A DNA stretch of 25,671 bases, from contig JBBDZP010000032.1 in NCBI GenBank assembly GCA_040900105.1, positions 1-25,671 on the forward strand. The letters run 5' to 3'. Below are positions 12,840 through 20,513 of the stretch, piece by piece. Source of the DNA: JACPDD01 sp040900105 (GTDB lineage: Bacteria; Patescibacteriota; Microgenomatia; Levybacterales; UBA12049). Every line of letters starts with the position of its first letter. Position 1 is the stretch's first letter. A program made the translations under genes and the position numbers. The notes beneath the pieces were generated by a model that did not search any database, was not told the origin of the DNA, and saw only the letters and a program-made list of their open reading frames with translations.

Positions 12840-12845
12840 TATAAT
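12840..12845 (+). promoter_or_regulatory. Orphaned -10 box of the ychF-like remnant
   Basis: TATAAT ending 7 nt before ATG 12853. This is probably the former ychF promoter, now separated from ychF by the toxin-antitoxin pair. Confidence 0.55.
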
Positions 12846-12852
12846 TAGCCTC

Positions 12853-12894
12853 ATGAATTTATCCACTGGGATTGTTGGGTTGACAGAGTTGTGA
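12853..12894 (+). pseudogene. Duplicate head of ychF
   Basis: ATG 12853 encodes MNLSTGIVGLTEL then TGA. The first ten codons match the start of ychF at 13401 (MNLSVGIVGL) with one amino-acid change, and 23 of 30 bases are identical with most differences at third positions. The match ends at the TTG codon that also begins the -35 (TTGACA) of the toxin-antitoxin promoter, so the junction can be placed at about 12880-12882. Confidence 0.7.
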
Positions 12895-12908
12895 TTTTGT
12901 AATACAAT
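12880..12908 (+). promoter_or_regulatory. Toxin-antitoxin promoter
   Basis: Consensus-like TTGACA (12880-12885), 17-nt spacer, TACAAT (12903-12908); ATG follows after 9 nt. Its -35 overlaps the last matching codon of the ychF remnant. Confidence 0.8.
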
Positions 12909-12916
12909 TTATTACA
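12898..12916. promoter_or_regulatory. Probable antitoxin operator
   Basis: Inverted repeat TGTAAT-7 nt-ATTACA centred on the -10 box. Ribbon-helix-helix antitoxins commonly autorepress by binding such a palindrome; position and symmetry fit, binding is inferred. Confidence 0.55.
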
Positions 12917-12917
12917 T

Positions 12918-13133
12918 ATGAGAGCCATAGTTAATATATCATTGCCGTCTCAACTTAATGCTGTTGTAGAAAAAGAAGTTGCAACCGGTCGGTTTGGCAG
13001 TAAAAGTGAATTCTTTAGAAATTTACTTCGTCTTTGGTTGGAAGGACGGCTTTTCAAAGAGTTGGAAGAGAGTAGGGAAGAGCTAAATGCTGGAAAGGGT
13101 AAGCTTTTAAAATCTCTTTCCGATCTAAGCTAA
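12918..13133 (+). CDS. Ribbon-helix-helix antitoxin
   Basis: 71 aa. An N-terminal strand (RAIVNISLPSQLNAVVEKEV) and helix-turn-helix segment (FGSKSEFFRNLLRLWLEG) give a ribbon-helix-helix domain of the ParD/CopG kind. The acidic C-terminal tail (LEESREELNAGKGKLLKSLSDLS) would wrap the toxin. Expected to neutralise the RelE-like toxin encoded 9 nt downstream and to repress the operon through the TGTAAT/ATTACA operator. Only about 9 nt separate the -10 from the ATG, so the mRNA is near-leaderless. Confidence 0.85.
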   Translation: MRAIVNISLPSQLNAVVEKEVATGRFGSKSEFFRNLLRLWLEGRLFKELEESREELNAGKGKLLKSLSDLS

Positions 13134-13142
13134 AACCCATGA

Positions 13143-13397
13143 ATGAAAATATATTACTCCAGCAAATTTGCTAAAGGATATAAGAAGTTGCCACGTAAAA
13201 TAAGGGTTCTAGCCGAAGAAAAAGAAAAAATTTTCCGTAAAGATCCATTTGATCCACGGCTCAAAACCCACAAACTTTCCGGTAAATTGGAAGATTTTTA
13301 TTCTTTTTCTATTAATTATCAGTATAGAATTATTTTTGAGTTGGTGGGAGAGGACGTTTGGTTCCATTTAGTGGGGACGCATGAAGTTTATTTTTAA
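13143..13397 (+). CDS. RelE/ParE-superfamily toxin (YafQ-like)
   Basis: 84 aa, the usual size for this superfamily. It begins with the typical strand-helix MKIYYSSKFAKGYKKLPRKI. The characteristic KLSGKLEDFYSFSINYQYRIIFEL segment combines the basic RNA-contact strand with Y/R residues, and it ends with an aromatic/His-containing WFHLVGTHEVYF. YafQ/RelE relatives cleave mRNA on the ribosome; ParE relatives poison gyrase; the terminal His and KLxGxL motif favour the mRNA-cleaving group. It ends 3 nt before the ychF start, so toxin and ychF share a transcript. Confidence 0.85.
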   Translation: MKIYYSSKFAKGYKKLPRKIRVLAEEKEKIFRKDPFDPRLKTHKLSGKLEDFYSFSINYQYRIIFELVGEDVWFHLVGTHEVYF

Positions 13398-13400
13398 ATT

Positions 13401-14381
13401 ATGAATTTGTCTGTTGGAATCGTGGGGTTGCCGAACGTTGGGAAGTCTACGTTGTTTAATGCGCTTTTGAAAAAGCAGCAGGCTCTTTCTGCGAATTATC
13501 CCTTTGCCACTATTGAACCAAATGTTGGAATAGTTGGTGTTCCGGACAGTCGTTTGGAAGTTTTGGCAGACATTATTGCAAGAGATTCTTCGACTTTGTC
13601 TCAGAATGACAATATTAAGAGACCTCCGATTATTCCTGCAACTGTGGAGTTTGTAGACATTGCGGGCCTGGTTAAAGGCGCAAGTGAGGGCGCAGGGCTT
13701 GGGAATAAATTTTTATCTCACATAAGAAGCGTTGCTATTATTGCGCATGTGGTAAGAGTTTTTGAGGACCCCAATGTTATTAAGGAAGGTTCGGTCGATC
13801 CCAAGTCGGATTATGAAATTGTTAGAACAGAGCTGGAACTTGCGGATTTGGATGTAAAAGGAGATTTTTTGGCTCAAAAGCCTGAAATAATAGTTCTAAA
13901 TGTTTCCGAAAGCCAATACAATACGGAATCGATAAATAAAATTACAGATGAATACTCGACACTTCTTGGTAAAGATAAAAGCGACGTCATAGTAATTTCT
14001 GCGCAAATTGAGAGCGAGCTGGCGGGTTTGTCCGAGGATGAGCAGAAACAATATCTTGCAGATTTGGGACTTAATCATTCGGGACTTGAAAGACTTATTC
14101 AAAAAGCCTATGAAAAGCTGGGTCTTATTTCATTTCTAACGGCGGGAGAAAAAGAAGTAAAAGCGTGGACTGTTCGACTCGGTTCAGATGCGGTTTCTGC
14201 GGCAGGAGAGATTCATACGGATTTCATGAAAAAATTTATAAAAGCAGAAGTTGTTCCTTATTCCGACTTTGTCGCAAATAATGGTTGGAAGGGAGCCAGA
14301 GTTGCCGGAAAAAGCAGACTTGAAGGCCGCGATTATATAGTAGAGGATGGGGATGTAATAGAGTTTAAAATTGGCGCCTAG
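13401..14381 (+). CDS. ychF: Ribosome-binding ATPase YchF (OLA1 family)
   Basis: 326 aa, shorter than the roughly 360 typical for YchF. The P-loop G9-LPNVGKST17, switch II D86-IAGL90 followed by GASEGAGLGNKFL, and the N167-VSE170 motif in place of GTPase NKxD identify the ATP-preferring Obg-like family. The C-terminal region, from FLTAGEKEVKAW to the end, is the TGS domain. The shortening lies in the coiled-coil/middle part. The protein binds ribosomes and influences stress responses. It now sits 3 nt behind a RelE-like toxin, with no promoter of its own visible; a copy of its first ten codons with a promoter lies at 12840-12882. Confidence 0.93.
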   Translation: MNLSVGIVGLPNVGKSTLFNALLKKQQALSANYPFATIEPNVGIVGVPDSRLEVLADIIARDSSTLSQNDNIKRPPIIPATVEFVDIAGLVKGASEGAGLGNKFLSHIRSVAIIAHVVRVFEDPNVIKEGSVDPKSDYEIVRTELELADLDVKGDFLAQKPEIIVLNVSESQYNTESINKITDEYSTLLGKDKSDVIVISAQIESELAGLSEDEQKQYLADLGLNHSGLERLIQKAYEKLGLISFLTAGEKEVKAWTVRLGSDAVSAAGEIHTDFMKKFIKAEVVPYSDFVANNGWKGARVAGKSRLEGRDYIVEDGDVIEFKIGA

Positions 14382-14391
14382 ATCTTTTTTC

Positions 14392-14420
14392 TTGACCTAT
14401 TTTGTCAGAAAGAGTAAAAT
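14392..14420 (+). promoter_or_regulatory. Promoter of the SF2-like gene
   Basis: TTGACC (14392-14397), 17-nt spacer, TAAAAT (14415-14420), 8 nt to ATG 14429. It rules out the in-frame TTG at 14402, which lies inside the promoter. Confidence 0.65.
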
Positions 14421-14428
14421 CTCCACCT

Positions 14429-15193
14429 ATGGTAAACACAGAATTAGCAAGGTTATTGCCTGACGGTCGGGGCTTGTCAGGAGATCCAGTTCCTCCTACA
14501 ATCTCATTGCGAGATTTATTTGAAAGCACAGAGCCTGGAGTTGCTAAAACCGCAATGTTTCTTGCAAATGCTACTTCAACTCCTTTAAGCGGAAGAAAGA
14601 GAGGTTTTGTCCAGCATTATCAGGGCTTTGATGTAAGCGCTATAGTGAGGCCAATTGAAGAGGCAGTGCCAGGATTACATGCAGTTGTAACTTTTAGCGA
14701 TGGAGACAGAGGCAGAATGCTAGCTTCTTTAGGTCAAACAAGCAGAGCAGTATCTGTGCTTGAGACATCTAGTGTATCCACCAGTACCGATTCAACAATA
14801 ATTATGACAAGCCGAGAAGCGTTAGCTATTGGAGAGAGCGATTCGATTGAATCTATTAGAGCAAGAACAGTGCTGCGTACAGCTGGAACAAGAACAGCGC
14901 TGCGTACAGCAACACTTCTTGTAATCAACGGGGTTCATTTTGGGCTAACGACAAGATCAACCGACCCATCAAATAGCAAATCTGTATTAAAGAAAATTCT
15001 AGATCTGTTTCCTAATGCAGATGTTATAGGTTTTACAGCAAGAGAAGGAGTAGAGGATAGGCTTAAAGCGGAGCTTGGAGTAAAAATTGATACAATTAAA
15101 TTTACACAAGGCGGGATTTTTTCTCCTAAAGAATTAAAGAGAGGCTTCAATTACGGAAGTATAAATAAAAAGGGTTCGAAACGCCGCAAGTAA
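14429..15193 (+). CDS. Unknown protein resembling a degenerate SF2 helicase core
   Basis: 254 aa from ATG 14429 (promoter-defined). The order STIIMTSREALAI, then TLLVINGVHF, then FPNADVIGFTAREGVEDRL recalls superfamily II helicase motifs Ib, II (DExH) and III (TAT), including the 'V-I-G-F-T-A' strand. The catalytic acids are gone (INGVH instead of DEAH) and there is no Walker A loop. I infer a dead helicase-like domain, perhaps nucleic-acid binding or a decayed gene under selection. Residues encoded at 14864-14910 contain a nine-residue tandem repeat (RTVLRTAGT / RTALRTATL). The C-terminus is very basic (NKKGSKRRK). Low confidence in function. Confidence 0.55.
   Translation: MVNTELARLLPDGRGLSGDPVPPTISLRDLFESTEPGVAKTAMFLANATSTPLSGRKRGFVQHYQGFDVSAIVRPIEEAVPGLHAVVTFSDGDRGRMLASLGQTSRAVSVLETSSVSTSTDSTIIMTSREALAIGESDSIESIRARTVLRTAGTRTALRTATLLVINGVHFGLTTRSTDPSNSKSVLKKILDLFPNADVIGFTAREGVEDRLKAELGVKIDTIKFTQGGIFSPKELKRGFNYGSINKKGSKRRK
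14864..14910 (+). repeat. In-frame 27-nt tandem duplication
   Basis: AGAACAGYGCTGCGTACAGC occurs at 14864-14883 and 14891-14910 (one mismatch), period 27 nt or nine codons. It duplicates an Arg/Thr-rich stretch just before the motif II-like strand. Confidence 0.7.
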
Positions 15194-15218
15194 AACGGAA
15201 ACAACTTCAATTTTGTGC

Positions 15219-15247
15219 TTGCTTTTGCTTCATTCTTAAGTTAAAAT
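15219..15247 (+). promoter_or_regulatory. Promoter of rpsF-ssb-rpsR
   Basis: TTGCTT (15219-15224), 17-nt spacer, TAAAAT (15242-15247), then 6 nt to ATG 15254: a leaderless ribosomal-protein operon. Confidence 0.65.
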
Positions 15248-15253
15248 ATCCCC

Positions 15254-15529
15254 ATGCGCAGTTACGAATTGGTTTTGGTTTTGCGTCCAACACTTAAAGA
15301 AGCAGACAAGAAAAAACTTACAGATACCATAAAAGGGTGGCTTGGGGTGCTTAAAGTCACAAAAGAGGAAGATTTGGGGACAAAAGCGCTTTCGTACCCA
15401 ATTAAGAAGGAGACATCGGGTATATATCTAAGTTTGGTACTTGAAGGAGAAAACGTCCCGCCGGATCTTGAAAAAAGAGTTACGGCAAACGATAATATAA
15501 TAAGGCACTTACTTATAAGAACTAAATGA
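15254..15529 (+). CDS. rpsF: 30S ribosomal protein bS6
   Basis: 91 aa, normal length. MRSYELVLVLRPTLKEADK, LGTKALSYPIKKETSGIYLSLVLEG and NDNIIRHLLIRTK are diagnostic of bS6, which binds bS18 on the 30S platform. First gene of the conserved rpsF-ssb-rpsR cluster. Because the -10 lies 6 nt before ATG there is no room for the S6:S18-binding leader that some bacteria use upstream of rpsF. Confidence 0.95.
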   Translation: MRSYELVLVLRPTLKEADKKKLTDTIKGWLGVLKVTKEEDLGTKALSYPIKKETSGIYLSLVLEGENVPPDLEKRVTANDNIIRHLLIRTK

Positions 15530-15543
15530 AATTGTATTTTTGT

Positions 15544-15570
15544 CAAAATTTGAAAAATTTTGAAGGAGGA
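15544..15570 (+). promoter_or_regulatory. Hairpin and AAGGAGGA motif upstream of ssb
   Basis: CAAAATT (15544-15550) pairs with AATTTTG (15556-15562) over a 5-nt loop, immediately followed by AAGGAGGA (15563-15570). That Shine-Dalgarno-like motif is about 70 nt before the ssb ATG; a CTG-initiated 16-codon frame (15581-15631) ends 8 nt before ssb. A regulatory leader or coupling peptide is possible but unproven. Confidence 0.3.
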
Positions 15571-15638
15571 GAATCCAACTGAAAAGCCAAAGTCTGAGTG
15601 AAGGCGAGGACAAAGGCACTAAGTTGTGATTTGACGAT

Positions 15639-16133
15639 ATGGCAAGAAGCTTAAACAGAGTACAACTTATAGGGAATTTAACCAGAGATCCGGAGCTTAG
15701 GTATACTCCAAGCGGGACTCCCGTGTGTACGTTCTCCATCGCAACCAATAGGAACTGGACCACAGACAGCGGAGACAAGAAAGACGAAGCCGAATTTCAC
15801 AGAATTGTCGCATGGCAAAAGCTTGCCGAGCTTTGCTCTCAATTTTTAGTAAAAGGAAGAAAAGTTTACGTTGAAGGAAGACTTGCAACAAGAAACTGGC
15901 AAGCACAGGATGGAACTCAAAGAAACGCAACCGAGGTTGTAATTTCGGACATGATTCTTCTTGACTCAAGAAGGCCGGAAGAGGATAGAGTGGAGGGAAC
16001 ACCCGAACAACCAGCGGGAGAAGCAGAGAAGCCTGCTAAGAAAACTTCAAAAAAAGGAGAAGAAGCTAAGGCTGAGGAGCCAGCAGTCGAAGAAAGAGAG
16101 GAAGAAGTAGCCCCGGACGATATTCCTTTTTAA
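15639..16133 (+). CDS. ssb: Single-stranded DNA-binding protein
   Basis: 164 aa. Residues 1-110 are the OB fold (ARSLNRVQLIGNLTRDPELRYTPSG; FHRIVAWQKLAELCSQFLVKG; VYVEGRLATRNW). Residues 116-159 form a low-complexity Glu/Lys/Ala linker, and the C-terminal tip DDIPF is the conserved acidic peptide that recruits replication and repair partners. It lies between rpsF and rpsR as in most bacteria. No Shine-Dalgarno site directly precedes the ATG. The 109-nt space after rpsF is unusually long for this compact genome. Confidence 0.95.
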   Translation: MARSLNRVQLIGNLTRDPELRYTPSGTPVCTFSIATNRNWTTDSGDKKDEAEFHRIVAWQKLAELCSQFLVKGRKVYVEGRLATRNWQAQDGTQRNATEVVISDMILLDSRRPEEDRVEGTPEQPAGEAEKPAKKTSKKGEEAKAEEPAVEEREEEVAPDDIPF

Positions 16134-16148
16134 AATTTAAAATTCAAA

Positions 16149-16385
16149 ATGCAAACTTCAAAAAGAAGACCGTTAAAAATTGTTAAAAAATGTCAATTTT
16201 GTAAAGATAAGACCGAGCCGTCATACAAAGATGTTTCTATACTTAGGAGATATCTAAGCGAAAGAGGTAAAATCCTGTCCCGTATGAGAAGTGGAGTTTG
16301 CGCCAAACATCAGAGGGCAGTTGCGCAAAGCATAAAGCATGCAAGACACTTGGCGCTTTTGCCATTTGTTTCAAGGGAAGTTTAA
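16149..16385 (+). CDS. rpsR: 30S ribosomal protein bS18
   Basis: 78 aa, normal length. KKCQFCKDK, VSILRRYLSERGKILSRMRSG and KHQRAVAQSIKHARHLALLPF are diagnostic. Cys15, Cys18 and Cys51 could coordinate zinc in the manner of the zinc-binding form of bS18. Last gene of the rpsF cluster; the ATG follows the ssb stop by 15 nt with only an AT-rich spacer and no Shine-Dalgarno site. Confidence 0.95.
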   Translation: MQTSKRRPLKIVKKCQFCKDKTEPSYKDVSILRRYLSERGKILSRMRSGVCAKHQRAVAQSIKHARHLALLPFVSREV

Positions 16386-16431
16386 TCTGTCTGTTGGTAG
16401 GCAGTTGGAAGCGTATAGAGTATAGCCGCCT

Positions 16432-17700
16432 ATGGAAAAAAGAATAAAAAAGTTTCGAGTGGTTCTAATAATCCTCATTTCACTGCTTGTTGGATACTAT
16501 CTTGGCGTCACTAGAGTAAATTTTGCCTGGAAAAACTATGTTCCGCAAATATCTGTAGTAAATAAAGAGCCGCCTGCCGGTATTACCACAGTTGATTTTT
16601 CTAAGTTTTGGACAGTATGGTCTAAAATCCAGACCACATATTACGATAAGGCAAAAATAGACCCGCAAAAAATGCTTGACGGAGCAATAAGCGGAATGAT
16701 AGGAAGTCTAAACGATCCATATACCCTGTATCTTCCTCCGCAGCAAAATGGTGATTTCAAAGACGGACTGGCAGGTCAATTTCAGGGAATCGGAGCAGAG
16801 CTTGGCATGAGTAATAAGCAAATCATTATAGTTGCGCCGCTCTCTGGAAGTCCTGCGGAGAAGGCCGGAATAAAAGCAGGAGACGCAATCCTTAAAGTTG
16901 ACGGAAAAAGTACTGCCGGATGGGATATAAGCCAGGCAGTTAGTACTATTAGGGGTCCTAAGGGAACAAGCGTAGTTTTGACAATCATGAGAAAAGGTGA
17001 AGCAAATTCGCGGGATGTATCTATAGTAAGAGACATAATAACCGTTAAAAGCGTTGACGGGTGGGTAAAATCGGTGAAGGATATTTCCAATATAACACAG
17101 ACAGACATCCTTAAAAATCATCAGGGAGACCAGATTGCTTACATAAGACTTTCCCAATTTGGAGATCAGACAAATAGAGACTGGGTGGCACTTGTAAACA
17201 AGCTGACAGTAGATACCAAAAAAGAAAATTTTAAAGGAGTAGTGCTTGACCTGCGAAACAATCCCGGAGGCTATCTAACTGACGCTACATTTATTGCGGC
17301 TGAGTTTTTAAATGAGGGGACAACTGTAGTAATTCAGGATAGCGGGAATGATAAGCAGGTGCTTAAAGCCTCACGGAAAGGAATGTTTTTAGAAACTCCA
17401 CTTATTGTATTAATTAATAAGGGTTCGGCTTCGGCATCCGAAATTGTTTCGGGCGCTACACAGGACTGGGGTAGAGCAAAGCTTATTGGAGAAACTTCCT
17501 TTGGAAAAGGAACAATCCAACAAGCAGAAGATTTAGGAGATGGGGCGGGACTTCACATAACCATAGCAAAATGGCTTACCCCCAAAGAGCGCTGGATTCA
17601 CGGAACAGGGTTAACACCGGACATTGCGGTTTCTCTGGACGCAAATGAAGGATCCCGTGATAATCAACTTGAAAAAGCACTTGAAGAACTAGTAAAATAA
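16432..17700 (+). CDS. S41 C-terminal processing peptidase (CtpA/Prc type)
   Basis: 422 aa. Residues about 8-28 form a transmembrane anchor. A helical N-terminal region (ISGMIGSLNDPYTLYLPP) is followed by a PDZ domain (about 110-200; GQFQGIGAELG, AGIKAGDAILKVDG) and the S41 catalytic core. GSASASE supplies the nucleophile (S334 by spacing) and TSFGKGTIQ the general base K359, 25 residues later as in Tsp. VVLDLRNNPGG (270-280) is also typical. These proteases trim extracytoplasmic or membrane proteins from the C-terminus. Next to an HtrA-type protease, suggesting a joint envelope quality-control unit. A -10 such as TATAGC (16421-16426) is possible but weak. Confidence 0.92.
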   Translation: MEKRIKKFRVVLIILISLLVGYYLGVTRVNFAWKNYVPQISVVNKEPPAGITTVDFSKFWTVWSKIQTTYYDKAKIDPQKMLDGAISGMIGSLNDPYTLYLPPQQNGDFKDGLAGQFQGIGAELGMSNKQIIIVAPLSGSPAEKAGIKAGDAILKVDGKSTAGWDISQAVSTIRGPKGTSVVLTIMRKGEANSRDVSIVRDIITVKSVDGWVKSVKDISNITQTDILKNHQGDQIAYIRLSQFGDQTNRDWVALVNKLTVDTKKENFKGVVLDLRNNPGGYLTDATFIAAEFLNEGTTVVIQDSGNDKQVLKASRKGMFLETPLIVLINKGSASASEIVSGATQDWGRAKLIGETSFGKGTIQQAEDLGDGAGLHITIAKWLTPKERWIHGTGLTPDIAVSLDANEGSRDNQLEKALEELVK

Positions 17701-17709
17701 GCTCGTTTC

Positions 17710-18810
17710 ATGAGAAAATTAATAGTCCTAATAGTTATCTTAGCCGTACTTCTGGCTGTAATAAGCGCAGTTTCCTCATATTTCCCCTCATTAAACAATC
17801 TGGTAGGACAGGACATTCAACTGCCAAGAGAGAGCGTAAAAGTTATTACAGAAGAATCTATTGTTATAGATGCTGTCAAGAATGTTGGCCCGTCTGTTGT
17901 TACAGTTGCTGAGAGTACTGTCCAAAATATTGATCCATTTCTTGGACGCAGGAATCTGGGGCCGCAAAATATAGGAACGGGGTTTGTAGTTTCAGACACG
18001 GGGCTTATAATAACCAATAAGCACGTTGTTTCTGAGGTTGGCGTCAAATTTCAGATTATTACCAATAAGGATAAGAAATACGATGTGCAAAAAATATACA
18101 GAGACCCTCTTAATGATATTGCGATACTTCAAATTGATGTTACCCAAAACGCAGGAGAAAAGTTAAAGCCGGTCACTCTTGGAGACTCGTCAAAACTGCA
18201 AGTTGGTCAATTTGTAATCGCAATAGGAACTGCTCTTGGGGAATTTAGCAACACTGTAACAACTGGTGTAGTTTCGGGTCTGGGCAGAGGAATAATAGCA
18301 GGTGACCGGTTCCAGGGATTTATTGAGCAACTGGATAATGTAATACAAACCGATGCAGCAATTAATCCGGGAAACAGTGGCGGACCTCTTCTAAACTCTC
18401 AAGGGCATGTAATAGGGGTAGCAATAGCAGTTGCTCAGGGTGGGGAGAATATTGGCTTTGCTCTTCCGATTAATTTGATAAAAGACAGTATCAAAAGTTT
18501 CAATGAGGGAGGACAATTCAACAGGCCATATTTGGGAGTTGTCTACAGAATGTTAAGTAAAGATGCAGCTCTCTTGAATGAAGTTCCAGTTGGCGCATAT
18601 GTGCAGAGTGTAGTTTCAGGTAGCCCTGCAGACAAAGCAGGACTTGATACCGGCGATATAATTACCAGAATTGACGGGCAGAACATTGGAGACGAGCTGA
18701 GTTCTGTAATTGCCAAGAAAAAAGTGGGGGATAAAATTAACCTAAGCGTTTTTAGAGATGGTAAGACAATGGATATTTCTGCAACTTTAGAAGCCGCCCC
18801 AAACCAATAA
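17710..18810 (+). CDS. HtrA/DegP-like trypsin-type serine protease with one PDZ domain
   Basis: 366 aa. Residues 4-24 are a signal anchor. The chymotrypsin-fold domain has the complete triad: H105 in TNKHVV, D136 in NDIAIL and S223 in GNSGGP. A C-terminal PDZ domain spans about 275-362 (YLGVVYRM; GSPADKAGLDTGDIITRIDG). HtrA proteins are envelope chaperone-proteases that degrade misfolded proteins. The ATG lies 9 nt after the S41 peptidase stop, so the two proteases are likely co-transcribed; murB follows 3 nt after the htrA stop. Confidence 0.93.
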   Translation: MRKLIVLIVILAVLLAVISAVSSYFPSLNNLVGQDIQLPRESVKVITEESIVIDAVKNVGPSVVTVAESTVQNIDPFLGRRNLGPQNIGTGFVVSDTGLIITNKHVVSEVGVKFQIITNKDKKYDVQKIYRDPLNDIAILQIDVTQNAGEKLKPVTLGDSSKLQVGQFVIAIGTALGEFSNTVTTGVVSGLGRGIIAGDRFQGFIEQLDNVIQTDAAINPGNSGGPLLNSQGHVIGVAIAVAQGGENIGFALPINLIKDSIKSFNEGGQFNRPYLGVVYRMLSKDAALLNEVPVGAYVQSVVSGSPADKAGLDTGDIITRIDGQNIGDELSSVIAKKKVGDKINLSVFRDGKTMDISATLEAAPNQ

Positions 18811-18813
18811 AAT

Positions 18814-19770
18814 ATGGCCTTAATCCAAGAAAATGTCACACTCGCGGAGTATTCGAGTTTTAAGATTGGTGGAAATGCAAGATATTTTCTGCAGATTACA
18901 AGCGTAGGCGAGTTGATCTCAGGGCTAAAGGAGTGGGGGAAATTATCTTCTAATTTTGACGAGCAAGGGAAAAGAATTTTTATTCTCGGCGGCGGAACAA
19001 ATTTGCTTGTTTCCGACAATGGTTTTTCTGGCCTTATTATTCACGTTAACATTAAATCCTTAGAGGTTAGTGGCGAAACTGTAAAAATTGGTGCGGGGAA
19101 TTTGATACCTGACTTACTTAACTGCTGTGTTGATAATTCACTTTCTGGTTTTGAGTGGGCAGGCGGCCTTCCAGGAAGCGTTGGTGGAGCGGTTAGGGGT
19201 AACGCTGGTGCATTTGGAGGAGAGACAAAGGATAACGTTCTGGAAGTTGAAAGTCTGGACATCAGTACTCTGGGGTTAAAAATTAGAAAAAATGCGGAAT
19301 GCAAATTTGCGTATAGAGATAGCATTTACAAGAGTGGGGAAGGGAAAAATGAGATTATAGTGTCGGCAACTTTTAATTTGCAAAAAGGGAATAAGGAAGA
19401 AATAAGAAAAACAATTGAAGAGAAGATAAATTACAGAGAGATAAAGCACCCCCTAAACTTTCCTAACGCAGGGAGCATTTTTAAAAACGTAAATGTTAAA
19501 GGAGTCCCTGGATCTATTGTTGCGCAGTTTCAGGAATACATTAAAAATGATCCGTTTCCCGTAATTCCTACTGCTAAAATTCTTATCAAGGCTGGTCTTA
19601 AGGGAAAAAAGGTTGGCGGAGCGCAGGTGTCCGAACAGCACCCAAATTTCATTGTCAATGTTAGCAATGCCCGTTCATCTGACGTTAAAGATCTAATAGA
19701 GCTTGAAAGGGAAGCCGTAAAGCAAAGATTGGGAATAGATTTGGAAGTTGAAGTGATGTTTGTAGAATGA
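18814..19770 (+). CDS. murB: UDP-N-acetylenolpyruvoylglucosamine reductase
   Basis: 318 aa. MurB reduces UDP-GlcNAc-enolpyruvate to UDP-MurNAc with NADPH and bound FAD, the second committed step of peptidoglycan synthesis. Seen here: the N-terminal FAD-binding segment (EYSSFKIGGNARYF; ILGGGTNLLVSDNGF), AGGLPGSVGGAVRGNAGAFG (116-135), YRDSIYK with R168, and the proton-donor Ser221 in N-A-G-S-I-F-K-N. The C-terminal SNARSSDVKDLIEL...EVEVMFVE holds the conserved Glu. It resembles type II MurB by length. Together with the L,D-transpeptidase this shows a peptidoglycan wall. TGA stop. Confidence 0.95.
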   Translation: MALIQENVTLAEYSSFKIGGNARYFLQITSVGELISGLKEWGKLSSNFDEQGKRIFILGGGTNLLVSDNGFSGLIIHVNIKSLEVSGETVKIGAGNLIPDLLNCCVDNSLSGFEWAGGLPGSVGGAVRGNAGAFGGETKDNVLEVESLDISTLGLKIRKNAECKFAYRDSIYKSGEGKNEIIVSATFNLQKGNKEEIRKTIEEKINYREIKHPLNFPNAGSIFKNVNVKGVPGSIVAQFQEYIKNDPFPVIPTAKILIKAGLKGKKVGGAQVSEQHPNFIVNVSNARSSDVKDLIELEREAVKQRLGIDLEVEVMFVE

Positions 19771-19811
19771 ATCCGCGCTGAGGTCGCCCACGAAAATTTT
19801 CTCGTTCTCAA

Positions 19812-20507
19812 TTATTGCCTTATGATGCCGTAGCCGGGGAAGAAGTCTAACCTAATTCTGTTTTCGGGCAATCTTATGTCTTCCTTTAATAGTTTTTCGA
19901 AAGCTTCTGTCATTGGCTCAGGTCCAGAAACATAAATCATAGGCTCATCTCCGATTTCATCTATTGCTCTTTGAATATCTTCTTTTTCAATATGTTTAGG
20001 ACTAACAAAATATCTGATTCGGAAACTGGGATGCTTGATAGCTAGGGTTTCTAGTTCTTCCTTGAAAAGGAAGTTATTGTCAGAATTTGCATAGAGCAGT
20101 ACGGCGCTTACTGGGATACTCTTGTGGTCTAAGTCCAGCAATATGCTTCTGTAAGGTGTAATACCAATTCCTCCGGAAAGGAAAACAAAATTTTTCCTGG
20201 GATCATCAATGGTAAAGTCTCCGTCTGGGTCAGTTGCTTCGATTGTGCTTCCAATTTTCATTCTTGACAACCTATTTTTAAAACTAGAACACTTACTGGA
20301 AATTCTAGTAGTAATATGAATGTTTTTTTCAAAGGGCGAAGCTGAATTTGTGAAATATCTAGTTACTCCTCGTTCATCTGGGTTTTGGTGGGGCAGGGTA
20401 TAGAAAAGAAACTGTCCTGCTTTCCATTCAATCGGCGTTTTACTTTTGAAAATAAAGGTTACAGCGTCTCCGGATTCCCTTTTTTTATCCACTAGCTCAA
20501 TTTTCAT
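19812..20507 (-). CDS. FNR-like flavin oxidoreductase (ferredoxin-NADP reductase family)
   Basis: 231 aa. The FAD-binding barrel has R50-Y-F-T53-N-S-A-S-P; the nucleotide-binding domain begins with FLSGGIGITPYRSIL (108-122), followed by VLLYANSDNNFLFKEEL and IYVSGPEPMTEAF. The short aromatic-containing C-terminus (FFPGYGIIRQ) stacks near the flavin in relatives. No 2Fe-2S cluster motif is present, so the electron partner is separate. Leaderless start: TATATT ends 6 nt before ATG. Divergent from the cation antiporter with only 29 bp between the start codons. Confidence 0.88.
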   Translation of the reverse strand: MKIELVDKKRESGDAVTFIFKSKTPIEWKAGQFLFYTLPHQNPDERGVTRYFTNSASPFEKNIHITTRISSKCSSFKNRLSRMKIGSTIEATDPDGDFTIDDPRKNFVFLSGGIGITPYRSILLDLDHKSIPVSAVLLYANSDNNFLFKEELETLAIKHPSFRIRYFVSPKHIEKEDIQRAIDEIGDEPMIYVSGPEPMTEAFEKLLKEDIRLPENRIRLDFFPGYGIIRQ

Positions 20508-20513
20508 ATTTCT

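Noticed and set aside
14402..14428. TTG start for the SF2-like gene
   Set aside because: It lies between the -35 and -10 boxes of the promoter that serves ATG 14429.
19780..19811. Terminator between murB and the flavin reductase
   Set aside because: There is a short palindrome (GAAAATTTTC) but the stem is all A-T apart from its ends and no T-run follows; too weak to call.
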